Positions 1 to 8,700 of a stretch of DNA of 64,000 nt are shown piece by piece. A program made the position numbers and the translations under genes. The stretch comes from Occultella kanbiaonis (GTDB taxonomy: Bacteria; Actinomycetota; Actinomycetes; Actinomycetales; Beutenbergiaceae), in NCBI RefSeq assembly GCF_009708215.1, contig NZ_CP046175.1, positions 5,084,001 through 5,148,000 of the forward strand. The letters are read 5' to 3'. The notes beneath the pieces are model-generated. The model ran no database searches, was not told where the DNA came from, and saw only the letters and a list, made by a program, of their open reading frames with translations. Every line of letters starts with the position of its first letter. Position 1 is the first letter of the stretch.

Positions 1-77
1 GCTGCCCATCGGACCCCCCTCACTGTCGTGGGCACTGTCGCCCCTCGTGCCGAGCAGTCAAGGTATCCGGCGGTGGT

Positions 78-305
78 TCAGGCCTCGGAATCCTCGGCGG
101 TGGAGTTCTGCCCATCGGCATCCGTGTCCTCGGCGGCGTCGGCCGAGCTCTCGGCGCTCTCTGAGTCCGCTGCGTCCTCTGAGCCCGCTGCGTCGGCGTC
201 CGCCGCCGCGGCGTCCTCGTCCTCACCCGACGGTGCGGACTCCTCGACCGGCTGGGCCTCGGGGGTGGCGTCCACCTCGACGCCCTCGCGCACATGACGT
301 CCCAT
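78..305 (-). CDS. Small acidic Ala/Asp/Glu/Ser-rich protein
   Basis: A 75-residue protein whose C-terminal two thirds is almost only Ala, Asp, Glu and Ser, so it should be strongly acidic and disordered. I chose the ATG at 305 because GGAGGGAA lies 9-10 nt upstream; an in-frame GTG three codons earlier sits too close to that site. The first 25 residues are more ordinary and contain the only basic residues. There is no signal peptide, membrane segment or recognised domain. It diverges from the universal stress protein gene. Function unknown. A real gene is supported mainly by the ribosome binding site, since Ala/Asp-rich frames arise easily in GC-rich DNA. Confidence 0.5.
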   Translation of the reverse strand: MGRHVREGVEVDATPEAQPVEESAPSGEDEDAAAADADAAGSEDAADSESAESSADAAEDTDADGQNSTAEDSEA

Positions 306-572
306 CGTGACCACTTCCCTCCCACACCCGGCCCACGTCGGACCGGTGGGAAACCATCATCCGCTGCGACGGGGTTTCCGCAACCAGACGGCTGTGACGG
401 ACGCCACTACCCCTCGGCGGACCGCACCTGGCTCGGTTCGCCGGCACCAGGACCGGTCCGACGCAGGCGCAGCTGCGTCCGTTCGCCCCTCGGCCCGCGT
501 GATGATCGCGGCGCGCGGGCCGGCCCGGAGGACCAGCGCGCGTAGAGTTGGCGCCCGGTGGGAGGTACACAG

Positions 573-1103
573 ATGAGCGCGTCACGACCATGGCCGGGCC
601 CTGCTCCCGAGGCCCCGTTGGTGCTGGGCGTCGAGCCGGACCAGGACCGTCACCTCGTGGTCCGCGCCGCGCGGGTCGCCGCTCGGATGGGCACCGGGGT
701 CGTGTGCACCTGGGTGGACCCCACCCACGTGCCGGCCGCGGAGAGCGTCGTCGGCATCGACGGAACGATCCCGACCGCCCCACTGGATCCCGACAGGGTC
801 GACGATGACACCGACGCCGAGGAACCCTCCGCGATCCTGGTGGCCCGCCTGGCGGAGGTTCTCGACCCGCTGCACGTGCCCTGGTGCTTCGCCTACCGGG
901 TCGGCGAGGCCACCCGAGGTCTGACCGCGGAGGCACGGGAACGAGACGCGGCGATGATCGTGGTCGGCGCGCGCCGACCGGGGTTCGGCGGCTGGATGAA
1001 CGAGATGATCGGCGGCTCCGTGGCAGGCCGTCTCGCGCACACCCAGGCGGTCCCGGTGCTCGTGCTCCCGGCGAAGCACGAGGGCGAGTTGACGGCCCGT
1101 TGA
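573..1103 (+). CDS. Universal stress protein (UspA family)
   Basis: A 176-residue single-domain UspA-type protein, probably a cytoplasmic nucleotide-binding stress protein. The N-terminal strand (LVLGVEPD) and the C-terminal strand ending PVLVLP frame the fold. Between them a Gly-rich stretch around residues 135-150, with a GGS near its end, matches the family's ATP-binding loop G-x2-G-xn-G-S. I chose the ATG at 573 over the upstream GTG because GGAGGT at 561-566 is well placed for 573. The downstream crcB gene overlaps its stop codon, so these genes are probably co-transcribed. Confidence 0.85.
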   Translation: MSASRPWPGPAPEAPLVLGVEPDQDRHLVVRAARVAARMGTGVVCTWVDPTHVPAAESVVGIDGTIPTAPLDPDRVDDDTDAEEPSAILVARLAEVLDPLHVPWCFAYRVGEATRGLTAEARERDAAMIVVGARRPGFGGWMNEMIGGSVAGRLAHTQAVPVLVLPAKHEGELTAR

Positions 1104-1537
1104 GCCGCCCGCTGCACGCCGACCCAGGGTTCCTCGCGGTGGTGGCGCTCGGCGGCGCCGTCGGCACCCTTGCTCGCTACGGCCTGACCCACCTCATCCC
1201 CCGCGACGGCGGCGTACCGGTCGCGACCGCCGTCGAGAATCTCGTCGGCGCGTTCGCGCTCGGCCTGCTGCTGGAGGCGCTGGTGCGCCGCGGTGCCGAG
1301 AACCGCACTCGTCGGCTGGTGCGGCTCGGACTCGGCACCGGGGTGCTCGGGGGCTTCACCACGTTCTCCAGCCTCGCCCTTGAGGTCCAGCAACTGCTCG
1401 CCGACGGTCAGGTCGCACTCGGCCTCGGGTACGGGGTGGGCAGCGTGGTGCTCGGTTTCGCGACCTGCCTGCTCGGGGTGGCCCTCGCCGGTGCGCTGCA
1501 TCGTCGCCACCCTCCCGGCTCCGGGGCGGCCCCGTGA
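1100..1537 (+). CDS. crcB: CrcB/Fluc fluoride channel subunit 1
   Basis: A fluoride-export channel subunit of about 145 residues with four predicted membrane segments. Family signatures are GGAVGTLARY near the N-terminus and GGFTTFSSL in the third segment. The only sensible start is a TTG at 1100 that overlaps the TGA of the upstream stress protein; no in-frame ATG or GTG lies before the first membrane segment without adding unrelated sequence. The downstream gene encodes a second CrcB. Such tandem pairs usually make heterodimeric channels with antiparallel subunits, as in bacilli and actinobacteria. I looked for a fluoride riboswitch upstream and did not recognise one. Confidence 0.88.
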   Translation: MSRPLHADPGFLAVVALGGAVGTLARYGLTHLIPRDGGVPVATAVENLVGAFALGLLLEALVRRGAENRTRRLVRLGLGTGVLGGFTTFSSLALEVQQLLADGQVALGLGYGVGSVVLGFATCLLGVALAGALHRRHPPGSGAAP

Positions 1538-1920
1538 GCCCGGTCCTGCTGGCCGTCCTGGTCGGCGTGCTGGGCGGCCTCGGCGCCGCGACCCGGTTCG
1601 CAGTGGATGGGATGATCCGCGGCCGGTGGTCACGACTGCTACCGGTCGCCACGATCACCATCAACGTCTCGGGGTCGGCGCTGATCGGGGTGCTCGCCGG
1701 TGCCCTGACCGCGGGCGCGATCTCCGCCGACGTGTACACGATCGCGGCCACCGGATTCTGTGGTGGCTACACGACCTTCTCGACGGCGATGGTGGAGTCG
1801 GTCCGCCTGGTCGCCTCCGGCGACCTGCGCCGTGGTGCCGTGAACGCCTTCGGGACCCTCGCGGTCACCGTGATCGCCGCGGCGCTCGGCCTCGTATTGG
1901 GGTTGCAGTTCGGGTCATGA
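1534..1920 (+). CDS. crcB: CrcB/Fluc fluoride channel subunit 2
   Basis: A 128-residue fluoride channel subunit with four membrane segments. It carries the family motifs GGLGAATRF at the N-terminus and GGYTTFSTA in segment three. The GTG start at 1534 overlaps the stop of the first crcB gene by 4 nt, implying translational coupling. The two subunits differ in sequence but keep the same core residues, as expected for a heterodimeric Fluc pair in which each partner inserts in the opposite orientation. Confidence 0.9.
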   Translation: MSPVLLAVLVGVLGGLGAATRFAVDGMIRGRWSRLLPVATITINVSGSALIGVLAGALTAGAISADVYTIAATGFCGGYTTFSTAMVESVRLVASGDLRRGAVNAFGTLAVTVIAAALGLVLGLQFGS

Positions 1921-1927
1921 TGGGGAG

Positions 1928-2395
1928 ATGGACGCACCCGAGGAATCAACGGCAGGTCACGACCACCCGGAACGGAGCGAGCCGGCCCCGAGGCGCCGCG
2001 AACCTCGCCCGCCGCACGGCGACCCGCGGCTGCCGATCGAGGCAGCTCGCGACGCGCTCACCGTCAAGCGGGTCTTCGGAGACGCCTACGTGGCCGACGG
2101 CGTCACGGTGATCCCCGTCGCCAAGGTCTACGGCGGCTCCGGGATGGGCTACGGGGACGGCACCGGCCAGGGCCCTGCCGGCGAGGGCGCCCCGCACGCG
2201 GAGGGCTCCGGCGGCGGCGGCGGCTTCGGCCTGGTCGCACGTCCGGCCGGGGCCTACGTGATCCGCGACGGCAAGGCGTCCTGGCAGCCGGCCGTGGACG
2301 TGAACCGGGCCATCCTCGGCGGGCAGCTCCTCGGTGCCATCGTCGCGGTCTCGGTCGCCTGTGTGTTGCGGGCGCGGCTGCGCCGGCGCCGTTAG
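1928..2395 (+). CDS. GerW/YtfJ family protein
   Basis: A 155-residue protein. Residues 1-40 are polar and Pro/Arg-rich. The middle matches the GerW/YtfJ family: a FGDAYVADGVTVIPVAKV-type strand, then a glycine-rich stretch (GGSGMGYGDG and a later GGGGG run) and a second beta portion (GAYVIRDGKASW). A hydrophobic segment follows near residues 128-147, with a terminal cluster of Arg. In Bacillus the family is linked to spores, but homologues occur in non-sporulating actinobacteria with unknown role. It starts 7 nt after the second crcB gene. Its stop overlaps the convergent lyase gene by 4 nt. Confidence 0.75.
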   Translation: MDAPEESTAGHDHPERSEPAPRRREPRPPHGDPRLPIEAARDALTVKRVFGDAYVADGVTVIPVAKVYGGSGMGYGDGTGQGPAGEGAPHAEGSGGGGGFGLVARPAGAYVIRDGKASWQPAVDVNRAILGGQLLGAIVAVSVACVLRARLRRRR

Positions 2396-4437
2396 GCGGG
2401 CGCCTCGACCCGGGTCGGCGCGAGGGTGCTGCCGGCCGTGGCGACCCGGCCGCCGGCCAGCCGCAGGTCCAGGTAGGGCTCACCGTCCCGGGTGAGCACG
2501 AGTCCGTCCGTCACGCTGCCGGCGACCTCCCAGCGATCGACCTCGTCCGCGTCGTCCAGCACGACGGCGTGGACCGCGAGATAGTCGGTGGTGCTCCGGT
2601 CGGTGCTGAACGTGTAGATGCTGGCTGACCCCTCGCGACCCTGACCCACCTGGTTCGGCTCCGGGTGGTAGAAGTCGTGGACGTACCCCCAGCGCCGCTG
2701 CGGGGTCTGCTCGAGGTCCTCGCCCTCGCCGGTGCTCGCCGCGCGCACCAGCCGGGCGCCGGCGCCGTGCCGTGCCACGGTCAGCGCAGCGGGACGCTCC
2801 GGGTCCCGGAACAGGTCGTGTTCGTCGACCCGCAAGGCGCCGTCGCGATTGTTGAGGACGAAGTGGGTCTCGACCCGCACCGGCTCGTCGGCCGTGACGT
2901 GGTCGACGATGAACAACGCGTGCGGCAGCCGGCTGACCCAGGTCCGCTCCACGGCCTTGATCGGGTCCGGGTAGGCACCGCCCGCGTCGGAGCGCACGAT
3001 CGTGACGTCGCCGTCGGTCTCGACGCTCGGCCGCGTGCCGGGGTACTGCAGGGAGTGCACGGACTTCAACTGCTCGATGGGGCCGTCGGCACCGACGAAC
3101 GACAGGGTGTTGTGCGATGACGAGAGGGTGGCGATCCGCTGGGTCTCCAGCCGGTAGCAACAGTGGCCCGGGTCCACGAAGATCCGCTCGCCCTGGTGCA
3201 CCAGGATGAAGCTGTTCTGATCGGCGTGCCGGTGGGACGCGACCTTCATCGGGTCATGGCTGCCGTGTACGCCGAGGACAGTCTGCGGTACCTCCCACCG
3301 GTCCCGCACCACGGCGGTCCCCTCGGCGAACGATCGGGCCAGGTCCAGGCCGGCGGCAGTCGGGCTCAGCGGGGCGACGGCCTCGCGCAGCAGGAGCAGG
3401 CTGCTCCATCGGAACGAGTTCACGAAGCCGAAGCTCTCCCCCTCGCTCCGCCCCTGCTCCGGACCTGCGTACGTCTCCTCGAGCAACCACCGTGCCAGCC
3501 CAGCCTCGGCGGGGTGGCTCTGCGCCCCCCGCGCCGCAACGTGCACCAACACGTCCGCGCTCGGACGGAAGGTCGAGCCCGAGTCCCCGAAGTTGAGAGC
3601 CCGGGGCTGAGGCTGGTCCCCATGCCCTGCGAGCGGCTTCATGTGCAGGTGGGAGGAGACCACCCAGGGCACGCACCGCGTGTAGCAGTCGAGATCCAGG
3701 CCATCGGCGAGGTCCGGGTCGGATGCTCGGATCACCTCGTGCAGGTGGGACAGCTGGCTGGCTGCGTAGTTCCAGTACTGCACCGACTCGCCATAACTGT
3801 CGGACTCGAAGAGCTCGGTGAGGAGCCCGAACCGTTCGATCGTCTCGGCGATCCCGTCACGGTCCTCCAGGAACGCCGAGGCCGTGCCGTAGCCGTTCAG
3901 CAGCACCATGGCCCAGTTGTTCAGCTCCCGCCGCGGCCCCGCCGGCCCGGTCGCCACCGGGATACCCTCCGAGCGATCCAGGAAGCGCTTGCACAGGACC
4001 TGGCCGCGGTCGCGGAGAACAGCCCTGATCTCATCATGCTCGCCGGCGTCGAAGGCGTCCGGGCACAGAGCCGCGGCCGTGCTCACCGCGAGCGTCAGGT
4101 GAGCGGTCTCGAGGGCACCGATCGCCACCGGGCCACGTGTCCTGAAGAAGGGACCGATCCACGCATCCTCCGATGCCCGCACGATCCGCAGCGTCTCCTC
4201 GTGGAGCCAGGTCGCGTACTGGTCGGTCGGCTCCAGCCGCTGCATGGCGGCGACGTCGGCGACCCGTTCCCAGGAGACGTGCCACCACTTCATCGTGCCC
4301 CCGGGAGTCGTCAGGCCAGGGGTTCGGGACCACCGGCCCGCGCGCTCCCGGAGCGCCCGGTAGAGCGTGCCGTCCACCGCGTCGGAGTCCGCGGTGCGGC
4401 GCAGTCGGTCGACATCGTCGTCGGTCAGCACGAGCAT
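2392..4437 (-). CDS. Heparinase II/III-type polysaccharide lyase
   Basis: A 681-residue protein with an alpha/alpha-toroid N-terminal half and a beta-sandwich C-terminal half typical of heparinase II/III and alginate-lyase-like enzymes. The C-terminal signature SHRHADQNSFILVHQGE followed by VDPGHCCYR is clear, and SSHNTLSF fits the usual next block. The toroid part has ELNNWAMVLLNG and SVQYWNYA, where families of this type place the catalytic Asn and Tyr/His. I see no signal peptide, so it probably acts on imported oligosaccharides. The ATG at 4437 follows GGGAG at 9 nt and gives a better start than upstream in-frame codons. It diverges from the propeller gene; a candidate AraC operator lies 81-98 nt upstream. 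Confidence 0.82.
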   Translation of the reverse strand: MLVLTDDDVDRLRRTADSDAVDGTLYRALRERAGRWSRTPGLTTPGGTMKWWHVSWERVADVAAMQRLEPTDQYATWLHEETLRIVRASEDAWIGPFFRTRGPVAIGALETAHLTLAVSTAAALCPDAFDAGEHDEIRAVLRDRGQVLCKRFLDRSEGIPVATGPAGPRRELNNWAMVLLNGYGTASAFLEDRDGIAETIERFGLLTELFESDSYGESVQYWNYAASQLSHLHEVIRASDPDLADGLDLDCYTRCVPWVVSSHLHMKPLAGHGDQPQPRALNFGDSGSTFRPSADVLVHVAARGAQSHPAEAGLARWLLEETYAGPEQGRSEGESFGFVNSFRWSSLLLLREAVAPLSPTAAGLDLARSFAEGTAVVRDRWEVPQTVLGVHGSHDPMKVASHRHADQNSFILVHQGERIFVDPGHCCYRLETQRIATLSSSHNTLSFVGADGPIEQLKSVHSLQYPGTRPSVETDGDVTIVRSDAGGAYPDPIKAVERTWVSRLPHALFIVDHVTADEPVRVETHFVLNNRDGALRVDEHDLFRDPERPAALTVARHGAGARLVRAASTGEGEDLEQTPQRRWGYVHDFYHPEPNQVGQGREGSASIYTFSTDRSTTDYLAVHAVVLDDADEVDRWEVAGSVTDGLVLTRDGEPYLDLRLAGGRVATAGSTLAPTRVEAPA

Positions 4438-4517
4438 GGGTTCATCTCCCGTTGTTCGAAACGTGTGATCCCACTCTGGTGTCCCGCAGCAGCACCCTGC
4501 CATGGACGCGCGGACGA

Positions 4518-4535
4518 CCCTTTGCACGGATCGCC
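4518..4535 (-). promoter_or_regulatory. Candidate AraC-type operator, site 1
   Basis: Read on the minus strand the site is GGCGATCCGTGCAAAGGG, 81-98 nt before the lyase start. Thirteen bases (CGATCCGTGCAAA) are identical to the site upstream of the solute-binding protein gene at 6526, in the same orientation relative to transcription. The regulator is inferred to be the AraC protein encoded at 13425-14297. Confidence 0.5.
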
Positions 4536-4615
4536 ACGGAACACGCTCCCGCAAGTGGGACTGCCAGTCCGGCGGACCCGACTCCGTTCCATCGTCGAAT
4601 CGTACAAACGATCAC

Positions 4616-4628
4616 GGTTCCGTGCATT
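4616..4628 (+). promoter_or_regulatory. Candidate AraC-type half-site, site 4
   Basis: GGTTCCGTGCATT, 35-47 nt before the propeller gene start, resembles the GGTTCGTGCAAAT of site 3. A second similar stretch (CGTACAAACG) lies about 10 nt upstream of it. This is the weakest of the four candidate sites. Confidence 0.25.
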
Positions 4629-4662
4629 GACGGACGACGTCGTGTTCCACCAAGGTGCACCC

Positions 4663-5883
4663 ATGGCAATGGCGCAGGTCCGACCCGACGAACCGCGGCT
4701 GCTCCGACGTTTCCGGGTGCCGGACCGCTGGCTGGTCCACGCGTACTACACCGTGAGCCCATACGCCCCCGATGGCACCGATCGCGTTCTGGTTGCCGGG
4801 GCGGACCTGGACCGGAACCTCTGTGAGGTGCTGATCCTCGGCCCCGACGGTGACGTGCTCGACCGGTTCGGCACGAACCCGATCCGCACCTCGTTCTTCC
4901 ACACCGGTCGGTGGCAGACCTGGAGCGCTGACGGCAGCGCCGTCTACTTCGACAGCGGAACCGTGACCGAGCCGCGATTCGTCCGGCGGGACGTCGCGAC
5001 CGGCCACGAGACCGTCGTCCCCGGCAGCCTCGATGGCGGGACTCCGTCGGACGGACCGCTGATCTCCGGACTGCTCGCCATGCACGATGCCGCCAGCGAC
5101 GCCGTCGCCGGCTACCGACCCGACGCCTCGCCGGTTCCGTTCCAGGCGCGCGAGGAACACGGGCTCTTCGAGTACGCGCTCGACCCGCCCTCGGCCATCC
5201 TGCGGCTCAGCGTGGCCGAGATCCTCGCCCGGCACCCCGATCGCGACCTGCTGCACGCGGCCGATGCGGCCGTTCGCCGCCGGCTCGGCGACGACGCCGA
5301 AGGGCTGACCCTGCTGACGTTCTGCGTGCGGTGGAGCCCGGACGGGTCGCGGCTGCTGTTCTTCTTCGGCAACAACGGCGTGCCGGACGACCGGACGGAG
5401 CCTCGGGTCAAGTACGTCATGACCGCCCGGGCCGACCTGACCGACCTGCACGTCGCGATGGACCTCGGCTCGGCACCCGGGGTGCACTGGTCGTGGCAGC
5501 CCGACAACGTCACCCTGATCGGGTACGGCCCGGACCCCGAGAATCCGGATCGCCTGTGTCTCGCGGAGGTTCGCTTCGACGGCACGGGCTACCGCAAGCT
5601 CGCCGAGCACACGAGCGGCGGACATCCGAGCGTCTCACCCGTCGACCCGGACCTGCTGGTCACCGACCACTACCCGCCGCACGGGCGCGTCTCCTTCCTG
5701 ACCCGCGACGGGCAGCTCGTCGGCTCCCGAGCGCTGCGGCTGCACGACGGTCAGAGCCTGCGTGGCCGCAGCCCGCACCGGATCGACGCACACCCGGTCT
5801 TCCACCCGTCGGGCGACCGGGTCCTGTGCAACAGTCTGCCCGGCCGGCACGCCGAACTCATCGAGCTCGAGGTGCCTCGATGA
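4663..5883 (+). CDS. Beta-propeller protein, oligogalacturonate-lyase-like (PL22-type)
   Basis: A 406-residue protein with repeated WD40-like/PD40 blades, for example WSADGSAVYFDS, WSPDGSRLLFFFGNN, HPSVSPVDPDLLVTDHY and DAHPVFHPSGDRVLCNS. The HPS...DHYP and DAHPVFHPSG blocks resemble those of PL22 oligogalacturonate lyases, which cleave short oligogalacturonates in the cytoplasm with a Mn-binding His/Gln centre. No signal peptide is visible. I chose the ATG at 4663, where homology-like sequence begins; the ATG two codons later is an alternative, and the ribosome binding site is weak. Upstream in-frame sequence is the antisense of the lyase gene. It overlaps the acetyltransferase gene as ATGA. 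A related non-catalytic propeller cannot be excluded. Confidence 0.65.
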   Translation: MAMAQVRPDEPRLLRRFRVPDRWLVHAYYTVSPYAPDGTDRVLVAGADLDRNLCEVLILGPDGDVLDRFGTNPIRTSFFHTGRWQTWSADGSAVYFDSGTVTEPRFVRRDVATGHETVVPGSLDGGTPSDGPLISGLLAMHDAASDAVAGYRPDASPVPFQAREEHGLFEYALDPPSAILRLSVAEILARHPDRDLLHAADAAVRRRLGDDAEGLTLLTFCVRWSPDGSRLLFFFGNNGVPDDRTEPRVKYVMTARADLTDLHVAMDLGSAPGVHWSWQPDNVTLIGYGPDPENPDRLCLAEVRFDGTGYRKLAEHTSGGHPSVSPVDPDLLVTDHYPPHGRVSFLTRDGQLVGSRALRLHDGQSLRGRSPHRIDAHPVFHPSGDRVLCNSLPGRHAELIELEVPR

Positions 5884-6485
5884 CCCTCTGGCAGTGGTTC
5901 GACCGTGGCCTGAGCATGCCCAGCGGGGAGGGACGCGGTCAGCGGTTCGTCGAATGGTGGGGGCTGCACCAGGCGCGGCGGCACCGGAGGTTCAGCGCCC
6001 CCGACGACGTGCGGATCCACCCCGAGTCGCGGATCAATCCCCGCGGGGGCGAGCTCACCCTCGGCCACCGCTGCTCGGTCGCCCCTGGTGCGGTGCTGCA
6101 GGGGAACATCCGACTCGGCGACGACTGCTCGGTACAGGCCTACTCGGTGCTGGTCGGCTACGGCAGCGCCGCGGAGGGCACCGGGCTGATCCACATCGGT
6201 GACCGGGTGCGCATCGCCCCGCACGTCATGATCATCGCGGCGAACCATCGTTTCGCACCGGGCCGGCCCATCCACGGGCAGGGGCTGGAGTCGGCCCCGG
6301 TGGTGATCGAGGACGACGTCTGGCTGGCGGGCCGGGTGAGCGTCATGGCGGGCGTCACGATCGGCCGGGGCAGCGTCATCGGCGCCGGCTCGGTGGTGAC
6401 CCACGACATTCCCGCGGACAGCGTGGCCGTTGGCGTGCCGGCGCGGGTGATGCGCTCGCGCAGCGACGTCGGGCCGTTGGCATGA
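5880..6485 (+). CDS. Hexapeptide-repeat acyltransferase (maltose/virginiamycin acetyltransferase-like)
   Basis: A 201-residue left-handed beta-helix acyltransferase. Hexapeptide repeats run from about residue 45 to the end. The core is typical of acetyl-CoA-dependent sugar O-acetyltransferases: IAPHVMIIAANHRF carries the catalytic His, and VVIEDDVWLAGRVSVMAGVTIG is followed by GVPARVM. ATG 5880 overlaps the propeller stop codon, so the two are one transcription unit. In a glycan locus it may acetylate or transfer acetyl groups among sugars, or detoxify accumulated oligosaccharide. The acceptor is unknown. Confidence 0.82.
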   Translation: MTLWQWFDRGLSMPSGEGRGQRFVEWWGLHQARRHRRFSAPDDVRIHPESRINPRGGELTLGHRCSVAPGAVLQGNIRLGDDCSVQAYSVLVGYGSAAEGTGLIHIGDRVRIAPHVMIIAANHRFAPGRPIHGQGLESAPVVIEDDVWLAGRVSVMAGVTIGRGSVIGAGSVVTHDIPADSVAVGVPARVMRSRSDVGPLA

Positions 6486-6525
6486 GTGCCCGCGACGAGG
6501 GTCGTGCACGTGCAGGGACGGTCGT

Positions 6526-6541
6526 CGATCCGTGCAAAAGG
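6526..6541 (+). promoter_or_regulatory. Candidate AraC-type operator, site 2
   Basis: CGATCCGTGCAAAAGG lies 168-184 nt before the solute-binding protein start. It shares 13 identical bases with site 1 at 4518-4535. A further CGTGCACGTGCAG lies about 15 nt upstream and could be a second half-site for a dimeric AraC regulator. Confidence 0.5.
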
Positions 6542-6580
6542 TTGGTAGAGCGTCTATGGAGCCAAAGCCCGCGGGCTCGC

Positions 6581-6616
6581 CATACTCGGACCACCAGGGG
6601 CGCCGATAGGCGTCCC
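6581..6616 (+). promoter_or_regulatory. Possible promoter -10 and leader hairpin before the transporter operon
   Basis: CATACT at 6581-6586 is a plausible -10 with no good -35, as expected for an activator-dependent promoter; site 2 would then lie near -60. Just downstream, GGGGCGCC/GGCGTCCC (6597-6604 and 6609-6616) forms an 8-bp stem with one G-T pair around a GATA loop in the presumed leader. Confidence 0.3.
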
Positions 6617-6709
6617 GTCCGGCAATCGGGCAGCACAAGCCAGGAATGACCCTGGGTTCCCCCCTCCCGACCCGCCACGCCCTGCACTCGATGAAGAGAG
6701 AGGCCTGAG

Positions 6710-8683
6710 ATGAATCGATCTGCGAAGCACCATCGCAAACTCCGGCACGGACCTGCCCTACGTGGCCTCGCGCTCGTGCTGGTGGCCGGCCTGGTCGCCG
6801 CCGGCTGCACCGAGGCCGACCCCGAGGAGGGCCCCACGGCCACCGCGGAGCTCGGCGGGGAGGCACCCGCACTGGCGGCGCTCGTCGAGTTGGGCGACCT
6901 GCCCCCGGTGGAGGAGCGAATGCCCGCGGAGCCGGTCGTGGTCACCCCGAACGAGAGCCTCGGCCAGTACGGCGGCACTTGGCGGACCGTCACCCAGGGG
7001 CCCGGGGACGAGGTGTGGTTCCAGCGCACGATCGGCTACGAGCCCATCGTCAGGTGGATCCCCGAATGGACCGGTGCCCCCGGTGACGCCGAGGTGATCC
7101 CGAACATCGCCGAGTCCTACGACGTCAACGACGACGGCACCGTCTACACGTTCCACCTGCGCGAGGGCATGCGCTGGTCCGACGGCGAGCCGGTGACCAC
7201 AGCGGACGTGCAGTTCTACTACGACCTCATCAGCAACCCGGAGGTCACCGGAACCGTCGACGGGATCTCCGATGCCATCGTGAAGAGCTCGACCGGTGAA
7301 CTGGCGACCCTGGAGATCGGTGACGACTACACGTTCACGATCACGTTCCCCGAGCCCAGCGGCGTGTTCCTGCCGAGTCTGGCCGAGGGCACCAGCCTCA
7401 TGGTCCCGCGCCACTACCTGGAACAGTTCCTGCCCGAGTACAACGACGACATCGACGCACTGGTCGAGTCCGAGGGCTTCACGACCTGGGCCGAGCTGCT
7501 CGCGGCGAAGTTCGACGCCTGGACCAACACCGACCTCCCGGTCCTGAACCCGTGGATGGTGACCGAACCGCTCGGCACGAGCACCGCCGTCGTGGCGGAA
7601 CGGAACCCCTACTACTGGAAGGTCGACACCGAGGGGAATCAGCTCCCCTACATCGACACGGTCCGGTACACGGTCATGAACGAGCCGGAGGTCATGCTGG
7701 CCGCCGCGATCCAGGGCGACATCGACATGCACGTGCGGCACTTCAACACCGCGGTGAACAAGCCGGTCCTCGCCCAGGCGCGCGAGGACGCGGGCTTCGA
7801 CTTCTTCAACCTCATCCCGGGTCTGGCCAACGAGATGGTGATCATGCTGAACCTGACGCATGAGGACCCGGTCATGCGGGAGATCTTCAACAACATCGAC
7901 TTCCGGATCGGACTGTCGTACGCGATCGACCGCGAGGAGATCGTCAACACCGTGTACCAGCGGCAGGGGACCCCGTCGCAGGTCTCACCGCAGCCGGAGT
8001 CGCCGTTCTACTCCGAGGACCTCTCGACGCAGTACACCGAGTACGACGTCGACCTGGCGAACGAGGCGCTCGACCGCGCGGGCTACGCCGAGCGGGATGC
8101 CCAGGGCCGCCGGCTCGGGCCGGACGGGCAGCCGATCACCTTCACTGTCGACAACCCGGGGCAGCCCGGCTTCGACGACTCACTCGCGCTCATCTCCGGG
8201 TACTGGGCCGAGGTCGGCATCACGATGACGCCGAACACGATGGACCGCTCGCTGTACGAGGAGCGCCGCTCCGCGAACATCCCCGACGCCGGAGTCTGGT
8301 TGGCCGGGGGCGGCACCGACGTGGTCCAGAACCCGTACTGGTACCTGCCGGTCTCGAACCGGGCCGACTACGCCCAGTTGTGGGCGACGTGGTACACGAC
8401 CGACGGTGCCGAGGGCGAAGCGCCGCCGGAAGCGACGCAGCAGCAGATGGCGCTCTACGACGAACTGCGGGCCACGTTCGACCCGGACCGTCAGGCCGAG
8501 CTGATGACGCAGATCCTGGAGATCTCGGCCGAGCAGTTCTACCACATCGGCACCGTGCTGCCGGCCTCCGGGTACGGGATCGTGAGCAACGACTTCCACA
8601 ACGTCCCCGAGCTCATCCCGGACAGCTACCGGGTGGCCACCCCGGCGCTCACGAACCCGGAGCAGTACTGGATGTCCCAGTAG
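6710..8683 (+). CDS. ABC transporter solute-binding lipoprotein, family 5 (peptide/oligosaccharide type)
   Basis: A 657-residue SBP_bac_5 protein. The N-terminus is a lipoprotein signal: a basic stretch, hydrophobic residues 16-32 and a lipobox VAAGC with Cys33. Mature-domain hallmarks are VYTFHLREGMRWSDGEPVTTADVQFYYD near residue 150 and the family-typical FRIGLSYAIDREEIVNTVY with a following SPFY. It should capture the substrate outside the membrane for the permeases and fused ATPase encoded downstream. Family 5 proteins bind peptides but also oligosaccharides. The flanking lyases and GH105 enzyme favour an oligosaccharide here. A 16-bp perfect hairpin follows the stop codon. Confidence 0.92.
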   Translation: MNRSAKHHRKLRHGPALRGLALVLVAGLVAAGCTEADPEEGPTATAELGGEAPALAALVELGDLPPVEERMPAEPVVVTPNESLGQYGGTWRTVTQGPGDEVWFQRTIGYEPIVRWIPEWTGAPGDAEVIPNIAESYDVNDDGTVYTFHLREGMRWSDGEPVTTADVQFYYDLISNPEVTGTVDGISDAIVKSSTGELATLEIGDDYTFTITFPEPSGVFLPSLAEGTSLMVPRHYLEQFLPEYNDDIDALVESEGFTTWAELLAAKFDAWTNTDLPVLNPWMVTEPLGTSTAVVAERNPYYWKVDTEGNQLPYIDTVRYTVMNEPEVMLAAAIQGDIDMHVRHFNTAVNKPVLAQAREDAGFDFFNLIPGLANEMVIMLNLTHEDPVMREIFNNIDFRIGLSYAIDREEIVNTVYQRQGTPSQVSPQPESPFYSEDLSTQYTEYDVDLANEALDRAGYAERDAQGRRLGPDGQPITFTVDNPGQPGFDDSLALISGYWAEVGITMTPNTMDRSLYEERRSANIPDAGVWLAGGGTDVVQNPYWYLPVSNRADYAQLWATWYTTDGAEGEAPPEATQQQMALYDELRATFDPDRQAELMTQILEISAEQFYHIGTVLPASGYGIVSNDFHNVPELIPDSYRVATPALTNPEQYWMSQ

Positions 8684-8700
8684 CCACGGGGCGACGAACG

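Noticed and set aside
315-572. Possible fluoride riboswitch upstream of the stress protein and crcB genes
   Set aside because: No crcB-motif core could be recognised in the region. The crcB genes also overlap the upstream stress protein gene with no leader of their own.
3163-4662. Long upstream extension of the beta-propeller frame
   Set aside because: It is antisense to the heparinase-type lyase gene. Recognisable propeller sequence begins only at 4663.
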